Below are positions 1 through 7,549 of a stretch of 64,000 bases of DNA, piece by piece (the stretch's first letter is position 1; every line of letters begins with the position of its first letter). The position numbers were made by a program, and so were the translations under genes. The notes below the pieces were generated by a model. It was not told where the DNA came from. It saw only the letters and a list, made by a program, of their open reading frames with translations, and ran no database searches. Location: the NCBI GenBank assembly GCA_949291945.1, contig CASEXH010000002.1:62001-126000 (forward strand). The letters run 5' to 3'. Source of the stretch: an uncultured Bacillota bacterium. Lineage in GTDB: Bacteria; Bacillota; Clostridia; Lachnospirales; Lachnospiraceae.

Positions 1-86
1 TCAACCGCTACGCTTCCCGCATAAGTGGCAATGACATCTGTATCAATCGTAATCTTTCCTAATCCTGTATCAACAAATCCATTCAT
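1..86 (-). CDS. Asp23/Gls24 family (YloU-like) protein, N-terminal fragment
   Basis: Only the first 28 codons are inside the window; the gene runs off the left edge. The start MNGFVDTGLGKITIDTDV resembles the opening of Asp23/Gls24 (DUF322, YloU) proteins, which in Firmicutes typically lie beside rpmB and upstream of a dihydroxyacetone-kinase-like gene (yloV). A GGAGGTG ribosome site precedes the ATG. It is divergent from rpmB, matching that neighbourhood. The role of YloU is poorly defined (envelope or alkaline-stress association). Assignment rests on this short stretch plus synteny. Confidence 0.72.
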   Translation of the reverse strand, partial: MNGFVDTGLGKITIDTDVIATYAGSVAV

Positions 87-173
87 GCCGGACACCTCCA
101 TAATTTTATATAAGCTATTCTAACATATCTTTTCCTAAAACGAAATAATAATTTATTTTTTTTAGAATTTTAC

Positions 174-202
174 TTGCAAATTAATATCTAATCTGCTAAA
201 AT
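174..202 (+). promoter_or_regulatory. sigma-A type promoter of rpmB
   Basis: TTGCAA and TAAAAT are separated by exactly 17 bp in an AT-rich stretch, about 50 bp before the rpmB ribosome site. There is no gene between it and rpmB. Confidence 0.7.
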
Positions 203-258
203 AGCTATTGTTGTGAGTTTGTTTATACGGACTTAGTATATATTAGGGAGGTGCTACC

Positions 259-447
259 ATGGCAAGATGTGCTATTTGTGACAAAGGCGCTCATTTTGGA
301 AATAATGTCAGCCATTCTCATAGAAGAACAAACAAAATGTGGAAATCCAACATTAAATCTGTAAAAGTGAAGACAGAAAACGGAAATGCAAAGAAAATGT
401 ATGTTTGTACTTCCTGCTTAAGAAGCGGCAAGGTAGAAAGAGCATAA
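259..447 (+). CDS. rpmB: 50S ribosomal protein L28 (bL28)
   Basis: A 62-residue basic protein, the normal length for bL28. It starts MARCAICDKGAHFGNNVSHS and has the CxxC pairs CAIC near the N-terminus and CTSC near the C-terminus, typical of the zinc-binding form of L28. It is a structural protein of the large ribosomal subunit. The start is fixed by GGGAGGTG a few bases before ATG. It is a single-gene unit, with a good promoter upstream and a hairpin terminator downstream. Confidence 0.97.
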   Translation: MARCAICDKGAHFGNNVSHSHRRTNKMWKSNIKSVKVKTENGNAKKMYVCTSCLRSGKVERA

Positions 448-463
448 GAATGAAGAGAATAAT

Positions 464-514
464 AAAAAGAGATATTGCCTGATCTGGAAAATGATCTGGT
501 GATATCTCTTTTTT
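464..514 (+). terminator. Rho-independent terminator after rpmB
   Basis: A 12-bp stem (AAAAAGAGATAT pairing with ATATCTCTTTTT, 464-475 with 502-513) ends in a T-run. It begins 16 bp after the rpmB stop codon. Confidence 0.85.
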
Positions 515-600
515 ATTGCATTTTCAGGCCAGGCCCGCAAAATACTCTGCAGTTCAAAATTTCTTTCTCTTGACTTTCTTCTATAGAAACATCCGCTGTC

Positions 601-738
601 TCAGCAGCAAAATAAATTATAGCCTGCCAGGAGACACAGGGCGGCAGCCACCACCATCAAAAAGCTTTTCGGAAAGATCAGAGCGATGAAAAGCCCTGCT
701 CCCACACAAAATAATGCAAGTCCCCACACTCTGCGCAT
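601..738 (-). CDS. small hydrophobic membrane protein, 45 aa
   Basis: An ATG preceded by AAGGAG at 9-nt spacing opens a 45-codon frame ending in TGA. The product starts MRRVWGLALFCVGAGLFIAL and ends GYNLFCC. It is almost entirely hydrophobic: two membrane spans around a central FPKS turn, and two terminal cysteines. It lies 66 bp downstream of gerW on the same strand and may be cotranscribed. I recognise no family name. The ribosome site, the two-span pattern and the lack of a better frame make a real gene likely; function is unknown. Confidence 0.7.
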   Translation of the reverse strand: MRRVWGLALFCVGAGLFIALIFPKSFLMVVAAALCLLAGYNLFCC

Positions 739-804
739 GATCTGTTTCTCCTTTTTCTCTCACTAACAGTATATGCAAAGCTGCGGGGACCAATTATAAC
801 CTTT

Positions 805-1224
805 TTATATTTCTTTCTTTTCTTCTTCTGTCTTTTCTTCAGCCGTCTCTTCTTCTTTTTCCTCAGAAAGAACTACTTCACTTTTCTTTCCATCTGTAAA
901 TTTATTCAGGAAATCCGGCACCATATCCAGAATCTTTGTAAGACCGTCCTGATTTTTGATATTAACCAGTTTTGTCACACCTCCGGAGATCACCAGCACT
1001 GCGCTGGGAGAAATCTTTCCTCCCATACCGCCTCCTCCGTTGTTCTTTTTTTCTCCGGCAAAGGCACCTGCTCCTACACCAAAGGTAACATCCACCAGAG
1101 GAAGGATGATGGTATCTCCCACTGTAATGGCGTCGCCTACTACAGTTTTGGTGGTAATAAAGCTGTCCATACCTTTAAACAAAGATTCTACTGTTGATTG
1201 AAAGTTGTTATTTTCTGAAGCCAT
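805..1224 (-). CDS. ytfJ: GerW/YtfJ family sporulation protein
   Basis: The 139-aa protein matches the GerW (YtfJ) family: an N-terminal SLFKGMDSF region, the TVVGDAITVGDTIILPLVDV segment, a glycine-rich stretch (GGGGMGG) and a PSAVLVISGG segment. The C-terminus is a Glu/Lys-rich tail. In Bacillus the protein is needed for spore germination. An in-frame GTG six codons upstream is less likely, because AAGGAGG lies 8 nt before the chosen ATG. The DUF2953 gene upstream is its usual partner (ytfI-ytfJ in Bacillus), so the pair suggests a spore-former. Confidence 0.9.
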   Translation of the reverse strand: MASENNNFQSTVESLFKGMDSFITTKTVVGDAITVGDTIILPLVDVTFGVGAGAFAGEKKNNGGGGMGGKISPSAVLVISGGVTKLVNIKNQDGLTKILDMVPDFLNKFTDGKKSEVVLSEEKEEETAEEKTEEEKKEI

Positions 1225-1281
1225 AGCTGGTTCCTCCTTCACGTTGTTTATGACAATTTACCGGCCGGCAAACCCTGCCTT

Positions 1282-2217
1282 CTATTGTCTGAAATGCCTG
1301 ATAATATAGCGGACATCCCGGCTGCGGAATATCTTCACAGCCGAAATCAGCAGCATAACGCCGTACATTCTCCCTTTAAGAAAAACGGTTCCTTCTAAAA
1401 CCGTCTGGTCAAAACAGGGCTCTATACTGAAATTTTCTCCATACAGAGGATAAAATATGCTTGCTGCCCCCAGAATTTCTCCAGTAAGGCATGGATCCTC
1501 TGTTCCGAATTTTATATAACCCTCCGTTTTTTGGGGAAGTACATGAATCAGCAGCTTTTTCCCTTCCTGCAGTATCAGATTCATCCCTCTTTTGAATTTT
1601 TCATTTTCCAGAAATTTCTTTATTTTTTTTATTTTATCACAGATGTCTTTTACTGTTAACCGGAAATTTTTCAAAGCTTTCATTATTTTCCCGGGGAACC
1701 GGAGAATTTCCCGTATCTTTTTGAGAAAAGCCGGTTCTTTTTTCCTGGCCGTTGCTCTCTTTTCTGTATTTTGTCTTTCCGGCCCGACTTCTGGGCTTCC
1801 CTCTTCTGTTTCTGCCTCCGAAGGTTCCAAAGCTTTTTTCTCCTCTGTCCGGATCGCTTCATTGGAGGGTGGTGTCTGGGGAAGCAGAATCTTTTTTCCT
1901 CTCTTCTCCCCTGTCTTCTTCCTTTTCCTCTGCTTCAGGGCTTTGAAAAGCTTCCGTACCGGAATCCCGAAAATTCTTATCTCGTAGTCCGATTTTTCTT
2001 CCTTGCTGTCATACCATACTGTAAGGCCGATCAAATGGAAAAGCCAGGAAACCCCGGCTTTTCCCCCATATTGCTCCTTATCCCGGTATCCCCGGGCCTG
2101 ATATCGTACGGGGCAGAACAAAAGGGCCAATACTCCAAGCAAAAGAATTCCCAGCAAGATAAGGAGAAGAATGCCGATTATTTTTAAAATCATGAAAACA
2201 ATATGTAGCACTGCCAT
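1282..2217 (-). CDS. DUF2953 domain protein (YtfI-like), membrane anchored
   Basis: A 311-aa protein. Residues about 5-35 are one strong membrane span, followed by CPVRYQARGY, typical of the start of DUF2953 proteins. A charged, low-complexity Lys/Glu segment (about 90-165) separates this from a C-terminal part with KFGTEDPCLTGEILG and a final hydrophobic stretch. It lies directly upstream of gerW, the same arrangement as ytfI-ytfJ. Its start is 4 bp past the stop of the upstream gene, so the two are probably translationally coupled. Biochemical function is unknown. Confidence 0.85.
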   Translation of the reverse strand: MAVLHIVFMILKIIGILLLILLGILLLGVLALLFCPVRYQARGYRDKEQYGGKAGVSWLFHLIGLTVWYDSKEEKSDYEIRIFGIPVRKLFKALKQRKRKKTGEKRGKKILLPQTPPSNEAIRTEEKKALEPSEAETEEGSPEVGPERQNTEKRATARKKEPAFLKKIREILRFPGKIMKALKNFRLTVKDICDKIKKIKKFLENEKFKRGMNLILQEGKKLLIHVLPQKTEGYIKFGTEDPCLTGEILGAASIFYPLYGENFSIEPCFDQTVLEGTVFLKGRMYGVMLLISAVKIFRSRDVRYIIRHFRQ

Positions 2218-2221
2218 TTTT

Positions 2222-2554
2222 TCACCTGCTGTCCTCCCCTATCTGTTTTTCCAGCCATTTTCTTACATTTCCCGTACCGGTTTCCCTATAAGTCCGCTGT
2301 ACCATGGTCTCTGCCAACTCCAGAGCCTCCCAGTAGCCGCAGGCCAGGCCTACGATCACCGGACAGTTCTTCCGCCTTGCTTTCTGCAACAGTTCGTTAG
2401 CAGAAAAAATATCCAGCTGATCCCGGCCATTTGCTGCAAGGGTGATCAGATAAACGTCGATCACCCCGGCTCCCTGATTGATCCTGCGGATCAGTTTCTT
2501 TTTTTTCTTTTTTGCATTATTGCCAATATACAGCCCCTTATACCAGTTTAACAT
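2222..2554 (-). CDS. conserved-looking hypothetical protein, 110 aa
   Basis: I do not recognise a named family. The product is soluble and basic near the N-terminus, with a run of six lysines (about residues 15-20). It then has alternating hydrophobic strands: VIDVYLITLAANG, and NCPVIVGLACGYWEALELAE, which looks like an alpha/beta fold edge. It sits 4 bp upstream of the DUF2953 gene and probably shares its transcript and its sporulation context. The ribosome site is weak (GGGAAAG). Confidence 0.7.
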   Translation of the reverse strand: MLNWYKGLYIGNNAKKKKKKLIRRINQGAGVIDVYLITLAANGRDQLDIFSANELLQKARRKNCPVIVGLACGYWEALELAETMVQRTYRETGTGNVRKWLEKQIGEDSR

Positions 2555-2577
2555 AAAAACTTCTTTCCCATCGAATC

Positions 2578-4092
2578 CTATTTTTTCAGTCTTTCCTCTA
2601 TTGCATTGACCACAGATTCCAGGACCTTGATCCTGGCGTAATATTTATTGTTGCCTTCCACAATGATCCAGGGTGCATAAGAAGTAGAGGTCTTTATGAT
2701 CATTTCATTGACCGCTTCCTCGTACTGATCCCATTTCTCCCGGTTCCTCCAGTCCTCATCTGTGATCTTCCACTGTTTCTCCGGGTTTTCCATACGCTCC
2801 TTAAATCTCCGCTCCTGCTCGTCCTTATCGATCTGCATCCAGAACTTCAGCACAATAGCCCCGGAATGAGCCAGATGGGCTTCCATATCATTGATTTCCC
2901 GATAAGCCCTCTGCCATTCTTCCCTGGTGCAGAAGCCTTCGATCCGCTCCACCATAACTCTGCCGTACCAGGTCCTGTCAAAGATAGTAATATGGCCGTC
3001 TTTCGGCATGGCTTTCCAGAATCTCCAGAGATAATGATGACTTTTCTCCGTAGGGGTAGGAGAAGCCGTAGGACTTACCAGATAACCTCTGGGATCCATA
3101 GGCTCTGTAAGCCGTTTGATGGCTCCCCCTTTTCCTCCAGCGTCCCAGCCTTCAAATCCCAGGACTACCGGTATTCTCTGCCGGTACAGTTCGCTGTGCA
3201 GGATCTCCATACGATCCTGAAGTTTTTTCAGCTTTTCCTTATATTCTTCCTTCGTATAGGCAAGAGACAGATCGACTTTGCTCAGTACCGTTGAATCCAA
3301 TTCCTTGTCTTCCTTAGGGTGCCAGGCTGTTTTTTCTTCCCGTACTGCTTTTTTCTCTTCTGCCAGAGACAGTTCTTCTCTCTTGGCCGCTACTTTTTCT
3401 GAAAGTTTTTCCACTACAGTAGCATAAATCTTAGCAGTAGCAAATCGCCGATCTTCGGCCTCGATAATGGTCCATGGGGCATATTCCGACTCAGTCTTTT
3501 CCAGCATTTCCTCATTCATGGCCTTATAGCGTTCATATTCTTTATTTCTCTTAAGGTCTTCTTTACTGACTCTCCATGCAGTTTCTTTGGAGTCCAGCAG
3601 TTTGTCGAAACGCTTTTTCTGCTCTTTCTGGCTGATATGCAGAAAAAACTTGATCAGCACTGTACCGTCATCAGTCAGTGTACGTTCAAAAGTATTGATC
3701 TCCTGGTAAGCATAGAGGAGTTCTTCTCTGGAAATCTTGTTCTCAAAACGGTCCACAGAAACCTTTCTGTACCAGCTTGTATCAAAAATAGCCATACGTC
3801 CTTTTTCCGGCGTTTTCGTCCAAAAACGCCACAGGAAGGGGTGCATCTCTTCTTCTTCTGTAGCTTTCTTAATGGCAAAAACCTGAAATCCTCTGGGATC
3901 CAGAGGATAGATCAGTTTGCTGATCTGCAGGCCTTTTCCCGAAGCTCCCAGCCCTTCAAAAACAAGGATCACCGGAATCCCCAGGGCCTTGCATTCTCTC
4001 TGGAGCTTGGCAAGCTGAGGCTCCATAACCTCCATTTTCTCCTGATACACGCTTTTTTCCATTTTCTTCGTAAGATTGATCTGTTCCAACAT
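2578..4092 (-). CDS. pap: polyphosphate:AMP phosphotransferase (tandem PPK2 domains)
   Basis: The 504-aa protein has two PPK2 kinase domains in tandem, the architecture of polyphosphate:AMP phosphotransferase, which makes ADP from AMP and polyphosphate. The N-terminal half has a P-loop FEGLGASGKG and FDTSWYRKV. The C-terminal half has the more canonical FEGWDAGGKGG, SPTPTEKSHHYLWRFW and FDRTWYGRVMVERIEGF. The N-terminal copy lacks the WDAGGKGG form, so the C-terminal domain is probably the main active site, as in other two-domain members. The start is supported by GGAGGTG 9 nt upstream. A hairpin upstream separates it from the NUDIX gene. Confidence 0.92.
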   Translation of the reverse strand: MLEQINLTKKMEKSVYQEKMEVMEPQLAKLQRECKALGIPVILVFEGLGASGKGLQISKLIYPLDPRGFQVFAIKKATEEEEMHPFLWRFWTKTPEKGRMAIFDTSWYRKVSVDRFENKISREELLYAYQEINTFERTLTDDGTVLIKFFLHISQKEQKKRFDKLLDSKETAWRVSKEDLKRNKEYERYKAMNEEMLEKTESEYAPWTIIEAEDRRFATAKIYATVVEKLSEKVAAKREELSLAEEKKAVREEKTAWHPKEDKELDSTVLSKVDLSLAYTKEEYKEKLKKLQDRMEILHSELYRQRIPVVLGFEGWDAGGKGGAIKRLTEPMDPRGYLVSPTASPTPTEKSHHYLWRFWKAMPKDGHITIFDRTWYGRVMVERIEGFCTREEWQRAYREINDMEAHLAHSGAIVLKFWMQIDKDEQERRFKERMENPEKQWKITDEDWRNREKWDQYEEAVNEMIIKTSTSYAPWIIVEGNNKYYARIKVLESVVNAIEERLKK

Positions 4093-4133
4093 CTCTTACC
4101 ACACCTCCTTCGTTTTTCCAGACCATGGTATGG

Positions 4134-4180
4134 AAGAAGCTGCCGCAGTAAACAGTATCTATTTGTTTAATGCGGCAGCC
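4134..4180 (-). terminator. probable terminator after the NUDIX gene
   Basis: A 16-bp inverted repeat with one mismatch (4139-4154 with 4164-4179, core GCTGCCGCA/TGCGGCAGC) starts 5 bp after the NUDIX stop codon. The exit tract on the minus strand is only moderately T-rich (TTCTTCC), so termination may be partial. Confidence 0.6.
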
Positions 4181-4184
4181 TTTT

Positions 4185-4637
4185 CTAAAAGTACTTTCGA
4201 TTCCCCCAAAGATTTGCTTTTTTCAGATCCAGGTATTCACCGTAGGCTCTTTCCAATATCTGTTTCTCGTTGGAAAAACGCAGCAGATGATATGCCTCAT
4301 GAAACTTGTAAAAGCCGGAATCCACAAAGTATTCCTCCCTCTGCGGTCTGCTGTAATAGCTGTTTGCAGACATGAGATACCAGTAGACATTCTTTTCTAC
4401 AGTATCTTCCGGAATGCAAAAACTATACTGACTCTTCCCTATATATTTGATAATGTTTGCGGCAACGCCTGCCTCTTCCTTCACCTCCCGAAGAGCAGTG
4501 GTCTTATAATCTTCTCCTTTTTCCACAGTTCCCTTGGGCAGCACCCATCCCTCATATTTATGCTTATAGGATTTATACAAAGTCAGTATCTTTCCCCTAT
4601 AGATCACCACCCCGCCACAGCTTGTTGCTTCGATCAT
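4185..4637 (-). CDS. NUDIX hydrolase
   Basis: A 150-aa protein with a complete Nudix box: GTVEKGE, seven residues, then REVKEEAG, matching Gx5Ex7REUxEExGU. This motif binds the metal for hydrolysis of nucleoside-diphosphate-linked substrates. The start MIEATSCGGVVIYR was chosen because AGGAGG lies 8 nt before it; the frame is open further upstream but that part is arginine/lysine-rich and unlike the family. It follows the class B PBP gene and is probably the last gene of the division block. Substrate unknown. Confidence 0.88.
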   Translation of the reverse strand: MIEATSCGGVVIYRGKILTLYKSYKHKYEGWVLPKGTVEKGEDYKTTALREVKEEAGVAANIIKYIGKSQYSFCIPEDTVEKNVYWYLMSANSYYSRPQREEYFVDSGFYKFHEAYHLLRFSNEKQILERAYGEYLDLKKANLWGNRKYF

Positions 4638-4738
4638 TTTGCGGTTCCTCCTGCTAAAGACATCCTGAGGACGCCTGCGTTGTGTTCTTAAAGGTAGTAT
4701 ACATCTTTTTCGGGAACGGCGCAATCCCTTCTTCTTTG

Positions 4739-6244
4739 TCATCCATAGTAGTATGCGTTAAAAATCTGGTGGGCAATAGGCACCGCAGCCCTGCTGCCTG
4801 TACCGGCACCTTCGGCGATTACTGCCACCACCAGATCCGGATCATCCACATTAGAGAAGCCGATAAACCAGGAGTGGGTCCTGATAGAACCATCGCTTCC
4901 TTCATACTCTGCAGATCCGGTCTTTCCTGCTGCGCTGTAGCTTTCCCCGGAAAGCTGGGTACCTGTACCTGAATTTACTACTTCTGACATCAGACTTTTC
5001 AATGTCTGCGCTTCGCTTTCACTCATCAGGTCTTTATAGACCGAAGGTTCCGTTGTTTTGATCACATCTCCTCCGTCATTCTCTATATGGTCAATATAAT
5101 AAGGTTCCATCAATTCTCCGCCGTTAGCGATAGCACTGGTGATCATAGCCATGTGCATAGGAGATACCAAGGTGGTCCCCTGCCCGATAGAAGACTGCAT
5201 CAGGAAGGGAATTCCCTCTGATTCTTTCAGATCTATAGTACTCTTCCGGTAATCCAGAGAAATGGGCAGTTCATTGTTAAACAGAAGATCTTCCGCTGTT
5301 TTCTGGATGGTATCTGCCCCAAGATCCAGTCCCATCTGAACAAAAGCCGTATTACAGGACTCGGCAAAAGCCGTAGTAAAATCCACCTGTCCATGTACTT
5401 CGCCTTCAAAGCAGGGGATGGTATGGCCTTCCTGAGTAATACTTCCCGTACAATTGTAAGAAAAATCATCCAGAGTTCCATGTTCCCTGAGATAGGCTAG
5501 GGACATAACCACTTTAAAAATGGATCCCGGAGGGTAAGCTCCCTGAGTCGCCCGGTTCAGCAGACTGCTGTTGGTACTGTCATTTGCCAGAGCGTCCCAG
5601 TTGGCTTCTATAGTATTGGGATCAAAGTCCGGCTTGCTTACAGAAGCCAGTATAGCCCCGGTCTGAGGATCCATCACCACTACAGCTCCATTATAACCTC
5701 CCAGCGCATTGTATGCCACTTCCTGCAGCCTGGTATTCAAAGTAGTCACCACATTATCTCCAGGATTTTTCAGATCCATGATCTCATTTTTGATCCGATC
5801 CACATATTCATGGTGGGTGGACATAAGAGAAGAATTCGCCAAAGCTTCCAGGCCGTTTTTCCCATTGGATACATAGCCTACCACATGGGCGAACATACTG
5901 CCGTAAGGATAGACTCTGGTCTCATTCCCTGCATCGTCTGTCTGGGTATAAGCCAGGGTCTGTCCGTCTGCGGAAAGAATACTTCCTCTTACGATCCTGT
6001 CCTCCGCCTGATTCTGCCTGCTGTTGTAAGGACTGCTGATAATATCCTCTCTCTCCCAGATATTAAAATATCCCATATAAGCGATAAGGGAAACAAAAAT
6101 CAGCACAAAGAAATAGCTGACAATCGTATACTCCCGGTTTTTCCGCCGTTTCGCCTTCTTCCGTTTTTTCCTCTGAAGCTCTTCTTCTCTTCTAAGCTGT
6201 TTCTCATATTTTTTCTTTTTGCCGTTCAAATTCCTCATCCTCAT
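4739..6244 (-). CDS. class B penicillin-binding protein (PbpA/FtsI-type transpeptidase)
   Basis: A 501-aa D,D-transpeptidase. A very basic cytoplasmic N-terminus (about 1-38) precedes one membrane span (39-60). The three active-site motifs are present: SIFK with the acylated Ser at about 241, SCN at about 296 and KTGSAE at about 441. It cross-links peptidoglycan outside the cell. Its first 41 bp overlap the end of the SEDS glycosyltransferase gene, a close coupling that suggests the two act as a polymerase/cross-linker pair. The ribosome site is weak; the ATG two codons further in (6238) is an equally possible start. The short region between membrane span and transpeptidase domain resembles actinobacterial PbpA more than long FtsI forms. 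Confidence 0.93.
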   Translation of the reverse strand: MRMRNLNGKKKKYEKQLRREEELQRKKRKKAKRRKNREYTIVSYFFVLIFVSLIAYMGYFNIWEREDIISSPYNSRQNQAEDRIVRGSILSADGQTLAYTQTDDAGNETRVYPYGSMFAHVVGYVSNGKNGLEALANSSLMSTHHEYVDRIKNEIMDLKNPGDNVVTTLNTRLQEVAYNALGGYNGAVVVMDPQTGAILASVSKPDFDPNTIEANWDALANDSTNSSLLNRATQGAYPPGSIFKVVMSLAYLREHGTLDDFSYNCTGSITQEGHTIPCFEGEVHGQVDFTTAFAESCNTAFVQMGLDLGADTIQKTAEDLLFNNELPISLDYRKSTIDLKESEGIPFLMQSSIGQGTTLVSPMHMAMITSAIANGGELMEPYYIDHIENDGGDVIKTTEPSVYKDLMSESEAQTLKSLMSEVVNSGTGTQLSGESYSAAGKTGSAEYEGSDGSIRTHSWFIGFSNVDDPDLVVAVIAEGAGTGSRAAVPIAHQIFNAYYYG

Positions 6245-7541
6245 CTTCTCTCAAAATATACAGTCCCTGGATAATCGCCAGCATGATAATCGTCGCCAGA
6301 ACGGAACTTCCTCCGTAGCTTACCAGAGGCAGGGTAATTCCTGTCATGGGTATAAATTTGCTGACTCCGCCGATGGTCAGAAATACCTGAAAAGCATATT
6401 CTGTTCCCAGTCCAAGGGCAATCAATTTATAAAACCGTTTCTTAATTCTCAGAGAAATATTTACAACCAGAAGGAACATACTCATGCACACCAGGATCAT
6501 ACAGATGGCAAAAACTCCTCCCAATTCCTCACAGATAGCCGCAAACATGTAGTCCTGCTGCACAAATGGGATCAGCTCCGGAGATCCCTGGCACAGACCC
6601 ACACCAAACCAGCCGCCTGCACCGATGGCAAAAAGTCCCTGAAGGATCTGATAGCCGGAAGTTTCCCAGACAGAAAAAGGATCTCTCCAGGCCACAACTC
6701 TCTGTCTTACATGAGAAAACAGGAAATAGGCGATTATTGCCGCCAGACAGCCGCTTCCCAGTCCAGCAAAAAGATACAGAGGTTTCTTGGTGGCCACATA
6801 AAGCATGACCACGTAAGTAATAAAAAACACCACTGCGCTTCCCAGATCTCTGGAAAGGACCAGCACCAGTACATAAGCCGCCGCCACCGCCGTAGTGATC
6901 ACATGATCCATAAAAGTTGCACTTTTCTTATAGAGTCTGCTGGCTACAAAAAATACAAAAATGATCTTTACAAATTCTGAAGGCTGGAAGGTAAAAGATC
7001 CGATATTAATATTGATCTTCGCTCCGTTAACATTTGAACCCACCACCAGCACCACTGCCAGCATGAGAAATCCCGCTGCTGCATAAAGCCATGTGAGTTT
7101 TTTCAGAAAATACATTTTCCGTATCATTACCGGAATGACCATGGCCAGCACCGTAGCCGCCACAGCAATGGCCATCTGCCTCAGTCCCGAATCCGGATCC
7201 AGTCTGGCCAGCATAATAAATCCGATAGACAAAAGCATGCACATGTGATTCAGCAGAAGAATAGAAGAATTCTTATATAAAGCCCTGTATAATGCCTGGA
7301 CGATGACCAGATACAGGATCAACGCCCCGAAAATATACAGAACCTTCAGTTCCTCTGTCTGCAGAAAAATCACAAGAAAAGCTGTAAAATCCAAAAAAAT
7401 GATCAATAGAAGCTGTTTTCGCAGGATATATCTCTGGTCATAATCCTCTTCATACCGGAAAACCAGAAAGCTTTCCAGGGTATACAGCAGCATGATGATC
7501 AGTATCAGGTATTTTGATAGTTCAACAATAATATTCAGCAC
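6204..7541 (-). CDS. FtsW/RodA/SpoVE family SEDS peptidoglycan polymerase
   Basis: A 445-aa polytopic membrane protein of the SEDS family, with about ten or more hydrophobic spans. It has the family signature near the C-terminus (PMTGITLPLVSYGGSS), an internal FTFQPSEFVKI segment and SRDLGSA with the conserved acidic residue. SEDS proteins polymerise lipid II and work with class B PBPs, and the PBP gene overlaps its 3' end. It starts 8 bp after the U32 peptidase stop. From sequence alone I cannot tell whether it serves division, elongation or sporulation. Confidence 0.92.
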   Translation of the reverse strand: MLNIIVELSKYLILIIMLLYTLESFLVFRYEEDYDQRYILRKQLLLIIFLDFTAFLVIFLQTEELKVLYIFGALILYLVIVQALYRALYKNSSILLLNHMCMLLSIGFIMLARLDPDSGLRQMAIAVAATVLAMVIPVMIRKMYFLKKLTWLYAAAGFLMLAVVLVVGSNVNGAKININIGSFTFQPSEFVKIIFVFFVASRLYKKSATFMDHVITTAVAAAYVLVLVLSRDLGSAVVFFITYVVMLYVATKKPLYLFAGLGSGCLAAIIAYFLFSHVRQRVVAWRDPFSVWETSGYQILQGLFAIGAGGWFGVGLCQGSPELIPFVQQDYMFAAICEELGGVFAICMILVCMSMFLLVVNISLRIKKRFYKLIALGLGTEYAFQVFLTIGGVSKFIPMTGITLPLVSYGGSSVLATIIMLAIIQGLYILREDEDEEFERQKEKI

Positions 7542-7549
7542 TTTTTCAC

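Noticed and set aside
956..1987. Several plus-strand frames opposite gerW and the DUF2953 gene
   Set aside because: They are Phe/Ser/Pro-rich mirrors of Lys/Glu-rich minus-strand genes and show no start signals.
6219..6980. Plus-strand frame of 253 codons opposite the SEDS gene
   Set aside because: Composition is Gln/His/Lys-rich and shows no motif. The minus-strand gene has the full SEDS signature.
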